Positions 48,497 through 59,555 of a stretch of DNA of 64,000 nt are shown here, one piece after another. The translations under genes and the position numbers were made by a program. Every line of letters begins with the position of its first letter. Position 1 is the first letter of the stretch. The notes under the pieces are model-generated. The model was not told where the DNA came from. It searched no databases and was given only the letters and a program-made list of their open reading frames with translations. Source of the DNA: Scalesia atractyloides (Eukaryota > Streptophyta > Magnoliopsida > Asterales > Asteraceae); contig CAMTDV010000017.1 of the NCBI GenBank assembly GCA_947069175.1, forward strand, positions 53,515,137 to 53,579,136. Direction: 5' to 3'.

Positions 48497-48690
48497 TTTT
48501 TCCAAGGGATAACTCTTCAGAAGCAAAAACGAATGGATAATTCGTTTTCCTCGATGGATACTTCATTAGAAACGAAAAATGAATGTGGATTTTGAATGGA
48601 TTATTCATTTCCCAATGGATTTCTCTGCAGAGTAGCTAGTTCATATTTCCTCAATGGATACTTCAGCAGAAACGGAAATGAATATAGATG
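48497..48690. repeat. Remainder of hairpin array
   Basis: Two diverged units of the 44120-45253 array (GAATGGATAATTCGTTTTCC, TTCATTTCCCAATGGAT), separated from it by the solo LTR. Confidence 0.88.
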
Positions 48691-49293
48691 GTTTTTGATT
48701 CTTGTTTAAGTTAATACATATGGGTCTGAGGTAATATAAATCCTCAAGTGATTTGGATAACGCTACGATAGATAATACAATAAGAACACTTATATATAGG
48801 AAGTACCAGCGGCATATCCATCATGTTCTTATGATATTATAATCGCCTCGTTATCTAATCAGTCTAGATTTTATGTCATCACACTTAACAAGACTTACTA
48901 TGGTTTCCATGCATCGAGTTTCATAATTATGTGTGCACCCATAATTACTTAACTCGTTGCATAGTCTGCATAGCTTATCTTGCCAAGGGATAGATTATGG
49001 ACATGGTCGAAAAATGCTTTGTTTCGACAATTGAAATAATACGTGCGTCTCACGTGTTTCACGCCAGCTAAAAAGACTGTGCATTTTCCACGGATAGACG
49101 TGTTCATAGGTTTGGTAAAGAATGTGCGATCATATTTGAGATGTAATAACAGAGTTTGTTTGATTTTGTAAAAAAAAGGAGAGTTTAGTAATTTGATATC
49201 TTGACACACATTACACATACAAGAACATTAGTTTATAACTGAAATGTCATTACATAATACCTGAAAAGAGTTTATAAATCAAAACGTAAACTT
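48691..49293 (-). other. Non-coding region after element F gag
   Basis: No protease or RT is found. A short block (TATATAGGAAGTACC...GCATATCCA, about 48790-48830) resembles A1 at 26887-26930 and A2, suggesting shared non-coding sequence between F and the A elements. Confidence 0.5.
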
Positions 49294-50028
49294 CTAGTTG
49301 TTTATAACTACATCATTGTTGGCATGAGACTCGTTAACTCCAGGGTTAGGAGCACGTCCCTGAGCAGAGTTGTTAACAACTTGGTTTTGTGTAGAAGCAA
49401 CTCGGCAAAAGGTAGTTGTATGACCAATAAGTCCACAATTTAAACATTTGCGGCATTGTACATTGCATGATGATGAAGGTTACATTGATTGCACAGAGGT
49501 GCAGTTCCTTTGTATGGATTTCTAGCAAGGGGGTTGTGCTGGTTGGTTGGAAGCAGCTTGGTTAGGTCGAGTAACCACAGCAAGGTTTTGTGAAGCCTTA
49601 CGCTTCTTTGACCTTTTTTTGGGTTCAGCTTTGGTTTCTCTAGGTTTCTCTTGTGTGGTTTTAGCAGCTTGTTCCTTGTCGCCTTTGAGGAAAAGTTTAC
49701 CCTTTTTGATTTGAGATACAGTCAGGGTAGCAGAGAGTTCGATAGCCTGTCAAAAGGTGGTAAGGTTGCTACCAGTAACAATGTCCTGAACAGGGTCAGG
49801 CAGGCCATCAATGTACTTTTCGATTGCCTTGTCCAAAGGCGTAACCATCGCAGGACACAACAAACTTAACTCCTCATATTGATCAGTGTAGGCACGATGT
49901 TCTCCACTATCTTGTTTAAGATCATGGAACTCATTCTCGAGTGCCCTATGCTCGTGACGTGGGCAGAACCCTTTCATCATAAGAGCTCGAAGCTCTTCCC
50001 ACGTTTGAGCCATCGCTACCTCGGCACC
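49294..50028 (-). pseudogene. gag: Element F Gag, C-terminal part
   Basis: On the minus strand continues the Gag from 62513: AMAQTWEELRALMMKGFCPR, ENEFHDLKQDSGEHRAYTDQ, YIDGLPDPVQDIVTGS, a Lys-rich region and a zinc knuckle CX2CX4HX4C (CLNCGLIGHTTTFC). It ends with a stop at 49294-49296 after NNDVVINN, where protease would begin in a Gag-Pol. Stops near 49751 and 49530 and a frameshift just before the knuckle show decay. A2 interrupts the gene at the duplicated GCACC (50024-50028). Confidence 0.88.
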
Positions 50029-50921
50029 TGTGACAATCGTGAAAAATCCCGGTAAACTTTGATTAGTACAAGTTCGTGGTAACCGGACCTGGTATGTATA
50101 TTGTGATATTATTATAATTATGTGTGATGATACGAATTCTGGAAAATGATACACCGACTATGACGGGAGTATATGCATAGTAAGTAATAAAAACATTACA
50201 GTGACATTATGCATCACCTACATGACAAGACAAAGTCGTGAATGAACTGATGACTCTGGGAATAAGTAGTAGTAAACACACATGACTTGTGTGCTATGCA
50301 TAGCGATATTTGTAATGTCTCGGATGAATCCGAGAGCATGTCATGGTTGACATGACACTACTAAGGACCAACGATGCGAGATTGGCATCCTTAGCCTTGA
50401 ACACGTGTTAAACGGAGACTTGCCATTTAACAGCGCATTAGACCTTTGACGTTGATTATTAGTTTATCGGTAGCCTTATTTAAGATTCCGATTTCCAGGA
50501 ATAACTTAGATTTGTGCCATAGACTGTGACATAAGGTTTAAAATAATCAAAGCCCGGGCACGCAAAACGAAGCAGCTCCCGGTTGGGGAAACACATTCGT
50601 TCCGGGCATAACATAAGGCAACCGAATTTGCAAGGAATGATCGATTAAGCTTAAAAACACTTAAACGAACGTCAAACTAGACTTTATGATTAAAATGTAA
50701 CTGGGTTCGGATTTTTAGACGGTTATGCATAATTTTTAAAACCGAGTCTTTGACACTAAGTACGCGCAAAACGGAGTCCATCACGCAAATCGAGAACGCG
50801 CGGAGGACCCAAAAACGAACCTGTACTTATCCGAAAGATAAACCTTATCTTTTGTCATGCAAAACGAAGTATGAGGTGTCCCTTGGGACCCACCTCTAAA
50901 CCGTCCCACCCCTCCCCCACG

Positions 50922-50930
50922 TATATATAT
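50922..50930 (+). promoter_or_regulatory. Probable A2 TATA box
   Basis: TATATATAT after CCCCTCCCCCACG. It is absent from the A2 3' LTR because of a deletion. Confidence 0.5.
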
Positions 50931-52599
50931 GTTTTTTTATTTAATTTTCATTATTAATTCATTTTTATTTCAAAATCACTCAAATTCTCCAAAAACCTGC
51001 CCCCAAAAACTTCAATCCAGCTGAATTATTCATTAAACCTCACTAAATCAAAGGTATTAACCTTGGCTTTTATAATTCTATGTCCGTTTCTTCGATTAAA
51101 CACGATTTCTAGCCGAAAAAACGCTTTTTAAACCATGAATTTTGGGGTTTTAAACAAGTTTTAGGGCTGAATATGAACACCACATATATCCCTGGTGTTA
51201 TATGGCAGCCATGGTTGCCAATCAATGGGGTTTGATACCCTAATCAACTCTTATTCGACAAAAATCGCTTAACTATTCGATTAACCGAAAAACAATGAAA
51301 TAAAGCTTGATTGATCTAAGTTCTAGCATATTTGGGTTGTAATTAGTGTGTAGGTACTGAATATAGCATTCAAAAACTTCTGGGATCAAGATAAACGCTT
51401 GGAAACGGAAGAATCGCCAGGTATATCACCCGAAAACTGAATCTAGGCTAGGAAGAAAATTATTTTGTCTATAACTTGGTTTGTGAAGCTTGAATTGAGC
51501 TGAAATTTGATATGTTGATGTAGGGTATTGGCAGGAAGGTCCATGTAAAATTTTAGAATTGTTGGAATTTTCTACGATGTTTTGTGAATATTTAACTGTC
51601 TTACCAAAAGAATTTTGGGAAAAATACCAAACAGATTCAATAAATCACCAAATTTTACAGAGACACTAAGGAACCTATAGGTAATATTCTGTGAAAATTT
51701 GGAGTGAATTTGTTGAGTTTTGATTTGGGTTAAAAATCCGCGTTTTTGCGAGTTTTCGGTAGTCGGAAAAGCACCGAAATGAAATCAGAAAATTCTCAAA
51801 ATGTTTGGAGATCTTCCTGGACATGTATAAAAGGTTCAAGAATTTTTTAGGAATTTTTGAACTTTGAAAGTATTTTATGTTAAGTATGTGGTTAAAAATG
51901 GGTTTATAAATAATTTATTTAAATAAAAAAATTACCAAAATAAATTCTCAGAAATTTATCTCATGATCTACTGATTTTTCCAAGTTATATATTTTTTTAT
52001 AGATTTTTAGTCCAATTCTAGATTAAATGCGAATTTATTTGAATTAAAAATAAGTTATTTAAATCATTTTCGGCAGTTTACCGTGTAACGAACCTGCCGG
52101 AACTGGGAACTGATCCAACCTGAAAAATACTATAGTTGGAACACTGGGAGTATTCCGGAAGATTCCCGGGCAAATTGGGCACTAGGGGTGTGCTCTAAGA
52201 CAATCCGGGAGAATTCCCGATGGTGAAAATGGAAACTCAAATTTGGGCAACTTAGACCGCTCGAACACTCAAACTCCCTTAATGGAAAGTTAATCGTTTT
52301 TGAATAACCACGTGTTGGCACTACTGGCATTCCCGTACCATTATCCAAACACGTTCAACTACTGACTTTGGCTGGCACGTGAATCGGTGCCCGAAAGCCA
52401 AACTGAAAACTACTACTACCCTGATGTCCATCACCATACCAGTGTCCTATAGACTCAATCTGGAGTGAAAACTCCTGACCCGATCCAAGTTATAACCATT
52501 ACCAACTTAGATACTGATCTGAGTCCATACTTGCATGGGTATTATTAAATTGAATCCAGTTGCTTGATCACTCTTGCGTTGAGATCACTACTCGTACTG

Positions 52600-52960
52600 T
52601 GAGTTCTCACTTCCCCACTTTTAAACTGTTTTACTGTTTTCTGGGGACTTGCATGTTAAAAATTGTGTTGACTATACCAACTTGGGAGTGAGTTCTCACT
52701 TCCCCACTTTTAAACTGTTTTACTGTTTTCTGGGGACTTACATGTTAAAAAACTGTGTTGACTACACCAACTTGGGAGTGAGTTTCACTTCCCCGCTTTT
52801 AAACTGTTTTTACTGTTTTCTGGGGACTTACATGTTAAAACTATGTAATTACACCAAATTGGGAGTGTGTTTCACTCCACCACTTTTAAACTGTGTTACT
52901 GTTTTCTGAGGTGATTTGCATGTTACAAAACTGTGTTAATTGCACCAACTTGTGATGATT
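52600..52960. repeat. ~88-bp tandem repeat, four units
   Basis: CACTTCCCCACTTTTAAACT-type unit starts at 52608, 52697, 52786 and 52873 (spacing 89, 89, 87). Confidence 0.92.
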
Positions 52961-53649
52961 TGAATTGTCTAACACACGACCTACTTCCCCCTACAAATGA
53001 TTGACGTAAGCCATGGGCAGTGGATAGTACTATTGGTTTGACTAACCCAATTGCTCCAGGCAGTGTCTAGGTGACACTGTGTGTCGGTGACTATGCAACT
53101 GCACGCGTCCTAAATTCGGTTATGTTAACTAAGCATAACTGCAGGGAAACATGACTTAGTTGCCGGGATGACGTGCCTATCTTGACATGGCCCGGTGGGA
53201 AGTGTCTGTGGTGACACGGCCCGGTGCGATGATGTGTCTGACACGGAATGACCATGACCATGATTGTGACTATGACCGTGACTGTGACTGTAACTAGTGC
53301 AATTAAACTGGTTAAAACATGTTGTTACACAACGACTAAACCCATGGAACTCACACAGCGTTTAGCTGACCTTTTTTAAAACTAACATGCATTTCAGGTA
53401 ACTTGATACTGGTGTGATCCGTGTATGTTGTTCAATACATGTTTGTAGGCGAACCCTGATATAGACGCATGTGGCTTAGAAGACCTATGTGGTTCATGGG
53501 AACATGCAGTTGTGACATATATGTAGTATGTAATCAACATTTTGTAAGTAATAAAATGTAGTGTCTTTATAAACAATGTGCTTGTACCAGAGGTGTCTGT
53601 TGCATCCCGTATATTTTTCTTCCGTTGCAAGTTGGGGTGTGAGAGAAGA

Positions 53650-53662
53650 TGGTATCAGAGCC
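53650..53662 (+). other. A2 primer-binding site
   Basis: TGGTATCAGAGCC, 5 bp after the 5' LTR. Confidence 0.92.
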
Positions 53663-53971
53663 ATTGGTTATAGAGAATTAGGTGCCTTTAGGGAAACCTA
53701 GACTATAACTACCGGCTCGGAATTTAGTGGACATCGTTGGAAAAATTAACCTTAACTAAAGACGCTTAGTGAACACTGTAAAGTATCCTATTTGCAAGTA
53801 CCAGGATGGCCTTGTGAGGCAAGTTGGTTATTATGGCCCGGAACGTAATAACAGACTTGCTCATACGAGGCAGTGTTGGGAAAGCCGCGGTAATAAACAC
53901 ACTTAAATACGTGGAATGATACATACGTGTGCTAGAGTGATAGTGTGTGAATGTTGTGCGAAAATTGATAC

Positions 53972-54241
53972 ATGAATTGGGAGTGGTGGATAATGCGTTA
54001 CTACATATGCCTTTGGGATAGGCAGAAAACTGGTATTACAATCCATTCCACATTCCTACTTACCACCTGTTTAATATACACTAGAGTTGGATTCATACCA
54101 CTTTTACAGTGGTTACTTATACTTTATGATGTGAGACCCCCAGCCTTTAGTGCAATACGATCTCACCAACCCTATCCTTATAATTATTATAGCAACGATT
54201 GCATACCAGAATGGTATTTTAAAGTGAACATAGATACATAA
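53972..54241 (+). other. Conserved 89-codon ORF in A2 interior
   Basis: Counterpart of 27449-27718 in A1, same start MNWEWWIMRY and same stop, three residue differences. Hydrophobic centre. Function unknown; may be chance. Confidence 0.3.
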
Positions 54242-54530
54242 AGAACGTGTGGGTCGTTCTGATAAGATGGAAGGATGTATACGAATCCTTATTCCGCTTC
54301 TCGTTGCTTCACATTCGATTGTTATACAATCGCAGAGTTCGAACATCTTACGAAACTTTTTTCGTCCTTGAATCCGCGATTCATTTGATTGTCCGCTGGA
54401 TTCCTCTTTGGCTTGCAATTGGCTTTAGCTTTTACGCCGTGCGATACCATAATACTTAGCAGTATTCCTTAGCACATGTTTCGGTATAGGGTATATCTGA
54501 ATATGACGATCTTCGGGTCATGGAGATGGC

Positions 54531-54818
54531 ATGGGGTGCGTGAATAAGTTACCCTTCATGTTGTCATTTGATTCCTTGGGATATAAAGTCTGTGATGGTA
54601 TGGATTCCTTTGAAATACTTGCATTGTGGAACCTTGTTTTGTGTGACCATCAGTTACATTGTGTTCTTTTACGAGTGTTGATTGTTTCGAATTTCAGTTG
54701 GTTATTTGTAGAAACTAGTATGAGGCCCGAATATCGTGGAGAATGGAATATTAATCAGGTATATGGGTGTGGTGGATACGCTGCGGTACTTCCTATATAT
54801 AAACACCCGGCTACATGA
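54531..54818 (+). other. ORF in A2 interior, truncated relative to A1
   Basis: Counterpart of 26792-27157 in A1. A single-base change in length near 54810 ends it early, after YKHPAT. This argues against ongoing selection in at least one copy. Confidence 0.2.
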
Positions 54819-55946
54819 TCAAGGTACCATTACTCAAGGCAGACGTGCTTCATGATGCGATTTGTTTGGTTATGTTTTTGGCAATGCAGTATTGAGATAG
54901 CGACCCTGTTTGATGCGATAGATGACGCCACAGTGGTCGTAACCACGATGTCTATACATGGTTATAGTAATTTTACATGAAAAGTAGTTTAGGTCGACAT
55001 ATAAACGACCACTGGATTAATCCTGGGAAATCCTTTTCTTCTTAAACTCGTGACACGATTTCTAGGGATACTACACTTCAGTAGTACTCCGTACTGAACT
55101 ATTTGGTTATAGCCGGTGATAGCTTACCCACATCGATGACCCAATGATCGATTCGCGATAAGTATCAATGTTTCTGTCTTTGATAAGACAATTCGGCGTA
55201 TGTTATTTCTTTTGGCGGGATTTGCTAGAACGTATAGTCATATATTCAGAATCATTATGATACGGCGAACAATCTATACTCGTGACACCGACCGTTGGGT
55301 CTATGAAATTACTCGGTGAAGCATATATTTCCGTTATTAGTTGTCGCCCGCTAATGATGCAATCACTAATTCTTAATAAGGACGCAAAATTAACATCCGT
55401 GTTGATAACCTAAGGGGATTTAGGGGTAACACATAAGTGGAGAAACTTATTTGATGCAATCAAAGCTGGTGAGGAATTGTGTGGATGCAGATCTGATGGT
55501 GATAAGACTTGGGGAGGCGAGAACAATTTTGCCGATATTCCTCGTAACCATTTATACTTCATATTAACATGACACCCCTATGTATACATGTAATCATAAA
55601 TATACAACATTAACCGCGGTCTAATCCAAGTGTCAATTTGGTAAATTTCGGTTGAGGATGACATAACACCGGTGCAAAGTCGGAAAACTATAATCATGAA
55701 GTAATCTGATTCATTGCTTCAAATCACTTCAATTCTTCTTACTAACACTATTGGAAAGTGTTATGGTCTAGTATATATAAATTACTAATTTGATATGCCC
55801 TAATGATTTAGTTCAAACCCATACAAGATAAATCCCCCGTAACTCGAAATAATAATAAAGGAACGATACGAAGGGTCGTAACGAACCTACCTCTTAATGA
55901 GTATTTAATAAACAAATGACACAAAGTGAATTTTCTGCCGAATGAT

Positions 55947-55990
<44 letters not shown>

Positions 55991-56964
55991 CAAATCCGAA
56001 GGACAGTATTTAAAAGAATCGTATGAATTTTTATATATCAAACGATCCCTTGTTTTCAGCCTCGCATAACTTAGTGAAAATATGTTATAATACAAGACGA
56101 GATCGCCTTCGAGTAATATTCAAGTACTGTAATACGATGATTAACCTACGACAACTCATATTTACATCTCAAAACTCTAGACTACACGGGGTCCTGACCT
56201 GAATTCTTTTGGTAACCCCGAGACCATAGGTCTTGGATCTATATCACCCGTATGAGAGCGGGCATTCATGCTAGAAATCGCATAAGGGGATACATGGTTC
56301 TTTGATTTCTTTCGATTAAGGCTTTTCATGACACAATAATTACTACGACCGTACGAGTGGTCCTGGTAGGGACTAACTCAGATACTTGTATGTCTATAGA
56401 ACGTATTGACTCCCCAACTCTACATGGGGAACACCATATATCTTCTCCTCTTCCTGGAAACATTGGAGGAGTCCATATATTTATACGCGAGGTTGTTCAC
56501 AATTCCTATGGAATTATCGAAATTCCCTTTGGACCTTTGTAAAGGTGTTAGTTGAAAACGGTCTCCTACATGTGTAGGAAGATGATACTTGGGATACACT
56601 GATTTTCATCCACCGAAGGGATACAAAGTGAACGATACCCTACTCTTGTGAGTAACCTAAAGTTATTCGGTAGACGGCATTGCTAGTCCTCATGAGTATA
56701 CGAGGACTAAATTCTCCAGATAAGGGAAATATTGTTGAAACACCCCTCGTCTTCGTTCAACTAGTTGGTACCTTCAATTGATTTTCAGTTTGATTGATTT
56801 AAATGAGTATTTGTTAGATACAATGTTACCGAGCAACCCGATTCTTTGTTATTTTCGAGTGACGAAATTCTTGTGTTACTTAAGGGAATAAGAACGGGAG
56901 AAATCTTCAGTATAACACTGTATATATATATATACACACATATATGTACATGTGTATTCGTACC

Positions 56965-57305
56965 ACGAGTGAAATTCACGATTGTGGTGATGATTAACGG
57001 AAGTTGTGCGCTATCATTTACTCGATTTCTGCCTCGGTCATTTGTGGTGAGCGTTTCGGGACCATTCTACTATAAACAAAATATATGTATACATGCATTA
57101 ATGCCACATTTTCAATCGTATCATATCACACAAATTCGTCGCACGCATGAATCCACAACCTGTATAACCAACGTCATTATTGTGAATGTAATAATATCCG
57201 ACATTATGCAACTATTAAAAATGCACTTAGACTTAACCCAAAATGGGCATGTGCTTAAATGTACGGTCAAAGCATGTCACTGGAGTGACGTATATACGCC
57301 ATACT
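56965..57305 (-). pseudogene. Antisense leader + gag start inside A2
   Basis: On the minus strand, ATG at 57065 opens MVPKRSPQMTEAEIE as in A1, preceded by the C-type leader (to about 57305). It is antisense to A2. Confidence 0.8.
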
Positions 57306-59520
57306 AGGAAAAGCATGAACTACTATGTATGAAGGAACACAGTCAAAACCAAACTTTCTTTGGAATAGGAATAGTCACGAGTTGTCCGTATATTACAATT
57401 GGTGTCTTTTGTGCGCTGAACCCACCTGGGGGAAAGCTAACCCGTAAATCTGGTAGTCCCGACCATTCCAGATGAAGGGACTATTGAATCTTCCGAATAC
57501 GTTCCTCGGATATCATGTCCATCAGAGGGAAAATCCATTAGTAAGCACGTCATATATACTTAAAGGAAGAATAAGACTTTGACACGACAGTGACTACTCT
57601 TCAAATTTGGAGAGTTACTTAACACACGTTACAAATTGTAAATGACTCCAGGTGCAATAATAAGTCAAACTAAATGACCAAAGTGTAGATCGGTGCTTGG
57701 TTGGATGCACCGACCGGATGTGAAATGGTATTTATAACCTCAATGCGTATCCTAGTCGTCAGAGTGCTAGGCTTACCTCGATTGATTACGCTTTTCATTT
57801 AGCCTCCTTGAAACTGCTTTTGTTATTTCAAGAGATTGCCGAGCGATTGTGGATCTATGTTATTACATTTCCCAGCAGCACGTATTCCTCCCGTGCCCTA
57901 TTGGGAAACAGAACTGACGAATCCTACGACCAAGAGGTCGAGAAACTCAGCAAGCCTAGTCTCGACCAACCCGGGGGCCGGGTCTTCATTTCTTGTTTAC
58001 ATTATTACGAATATGAGACTAACGGGAAAAATCAGAATTAGTGGGCAATTGTCCCTATCGGAGTAGGGTGACTATCAATTCGGGCTTCAGCCCATGGTTT
58101 CGTAAAACCACACGACTTTCCCAATCTAAACCAAGATGGTTTGGCATGAACGAACACGATGAAACCCTTACTTTTAATCGGTGATTCAAATGGCGGAGGT
58201 GCCAAGAGGGGAAGGCATTATATCTTTTTATACTGATATACAGTTCAGAACTTACCAAGTCCAAATTGGACTCGAAAACCACGAGACCGAGACGGTCAAG
58301 TGGTAATTAACCACCTTGTGACTAGTATGGGTTATATTCGCCTATGCATTAGATAATCTTTCAAGAACATCATGGGAAATGATAACTTCTCTTGTCCCCA
58401 TTAACGACATCCTTATGAAATGATAGTCGAGCACGGCTATGTTCCTACCCTGCGAAGGGTAGTCCATCAATGGGGAACCTTGATTCGATGACTCGTTACT
58501 TAGTCATCTTTTACCAAATTACCCGTACGTCTACGATCAATGCCGATCCCATGTGTAGGGGCGTCATAGTGATACTTGTGATCGTTAGACACTCATTACA
58601 CCTTAAGAAATTCCACGTGATATAGTAACATTCTAGATGTGGTGCTACTGGAATTAAAACCGCATTGGGCGCACACCCTATCATTCCCGGTATATGGGAA
58701 TTCTATACGATATCTCTCGGAGAATCACATCGATATCATCAAAGTTACTAAGTTGTTTCCTTTGGGAAAAGACACAGATAGTTGTACAACAGCTGGAGCT
58801 AAGCTCCCAAAACATAATGCAAACTGGAATTATTACTATAGAAATTCCATATCCTTGCGACGTGATTAGACTACTGGTGAGTAGTTCGGGCGCCCGTTGA
58901 TGTGAGGGTGCAGATTCGTTGTTACTAGTGTACATGCTTGCCTTATGGCAACCATAGACTCGTAAAAGCCTTTCTCTACCATAGAGTAGGGACTCTCGTA
59001 GTCGGTTAGTATTAGCCGAAGATACTCAAGTACACGACAACACGGGAAGATTGGCGTGCACCACTCGGTAAGACCAAATTTATTCCATTATCACAACCAT
59101 GCGGAGCATGGTGCTAATTATTACATGTGCAACAAACCCTGGAAGGGTATCCATACCCCTCCTCTATAGGAGATGTGTAAGAACTATTAAACGAAATCGT
59201 AATTGAAACTTATGGTGTATGAATGGTGAGGAAAATGAATGCAAAGAAAACGTAATAATTGTAGTCAGCTATAAGCTGAATACGAAACTCATATCCTACT
59301 GTGAGTCCAACAACACTCTCACTTCCAGGTTGGAAGTGATGGCAGATGTTACTCTTAACAATACGTAGGAATTGTGGATGGACAAATTACACTACTACTA
59401 TGTAGCACAATTATCATCTCCGTACAAGGATGATACTAAACGAAAAGCGAAAACATACTTGTCTGTCAGATGACTGACACGACCATAAATATTGAACCTT
59501 TCAACGAATTACTAAACGGA

Positions 59521-59555
59521 ATTTCGAGGACAAAATTCTTTTAACCAGGGGAGAC
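59521..59555 (+). other. A2 polypurine tract and pre-PPT motif
   Basis: ATTTCGAGGACAAAATTC, then AACCAGGGGAGAC directly before the 3' LTR. Confidence 0.88.

Larger units (their letters stand above)
50029..53644 (+). mobile_element. A2 5' LTR, 3616 bp
   Basis: Starts TGTGACAATCGTG; ends GGGGTGTGAGA, where CA has become GA. It contains the C-tract/TATA (50912-50930), four ~88-bp repeats (52600-52960) and the hexamer minisatellite (53255-53297). Confidence 0.9.
53663..59520 (+). other. A2 non-coding interior
   Basis: Matches the A1 interior in reverse complement along nearly all of its length. No retroelement domain on either strand. A (TA)n run at 55948-55990 is longer than in A1 (25716-25737). 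The short frames at 56357-56542, 57808-58041 and 58639-58869 have counterparts in A1 but no recognised domain. Confidence 0.82.

Noticed and set aside
56846..57307. 153-codon plus-strand ORF in A2 (A1 counterpart 24742-25107)
   Set aside because: Runs over the antisense leader/gag fragment and a TA microsatellite; no known domain, and the opposite strand explains the sequence.
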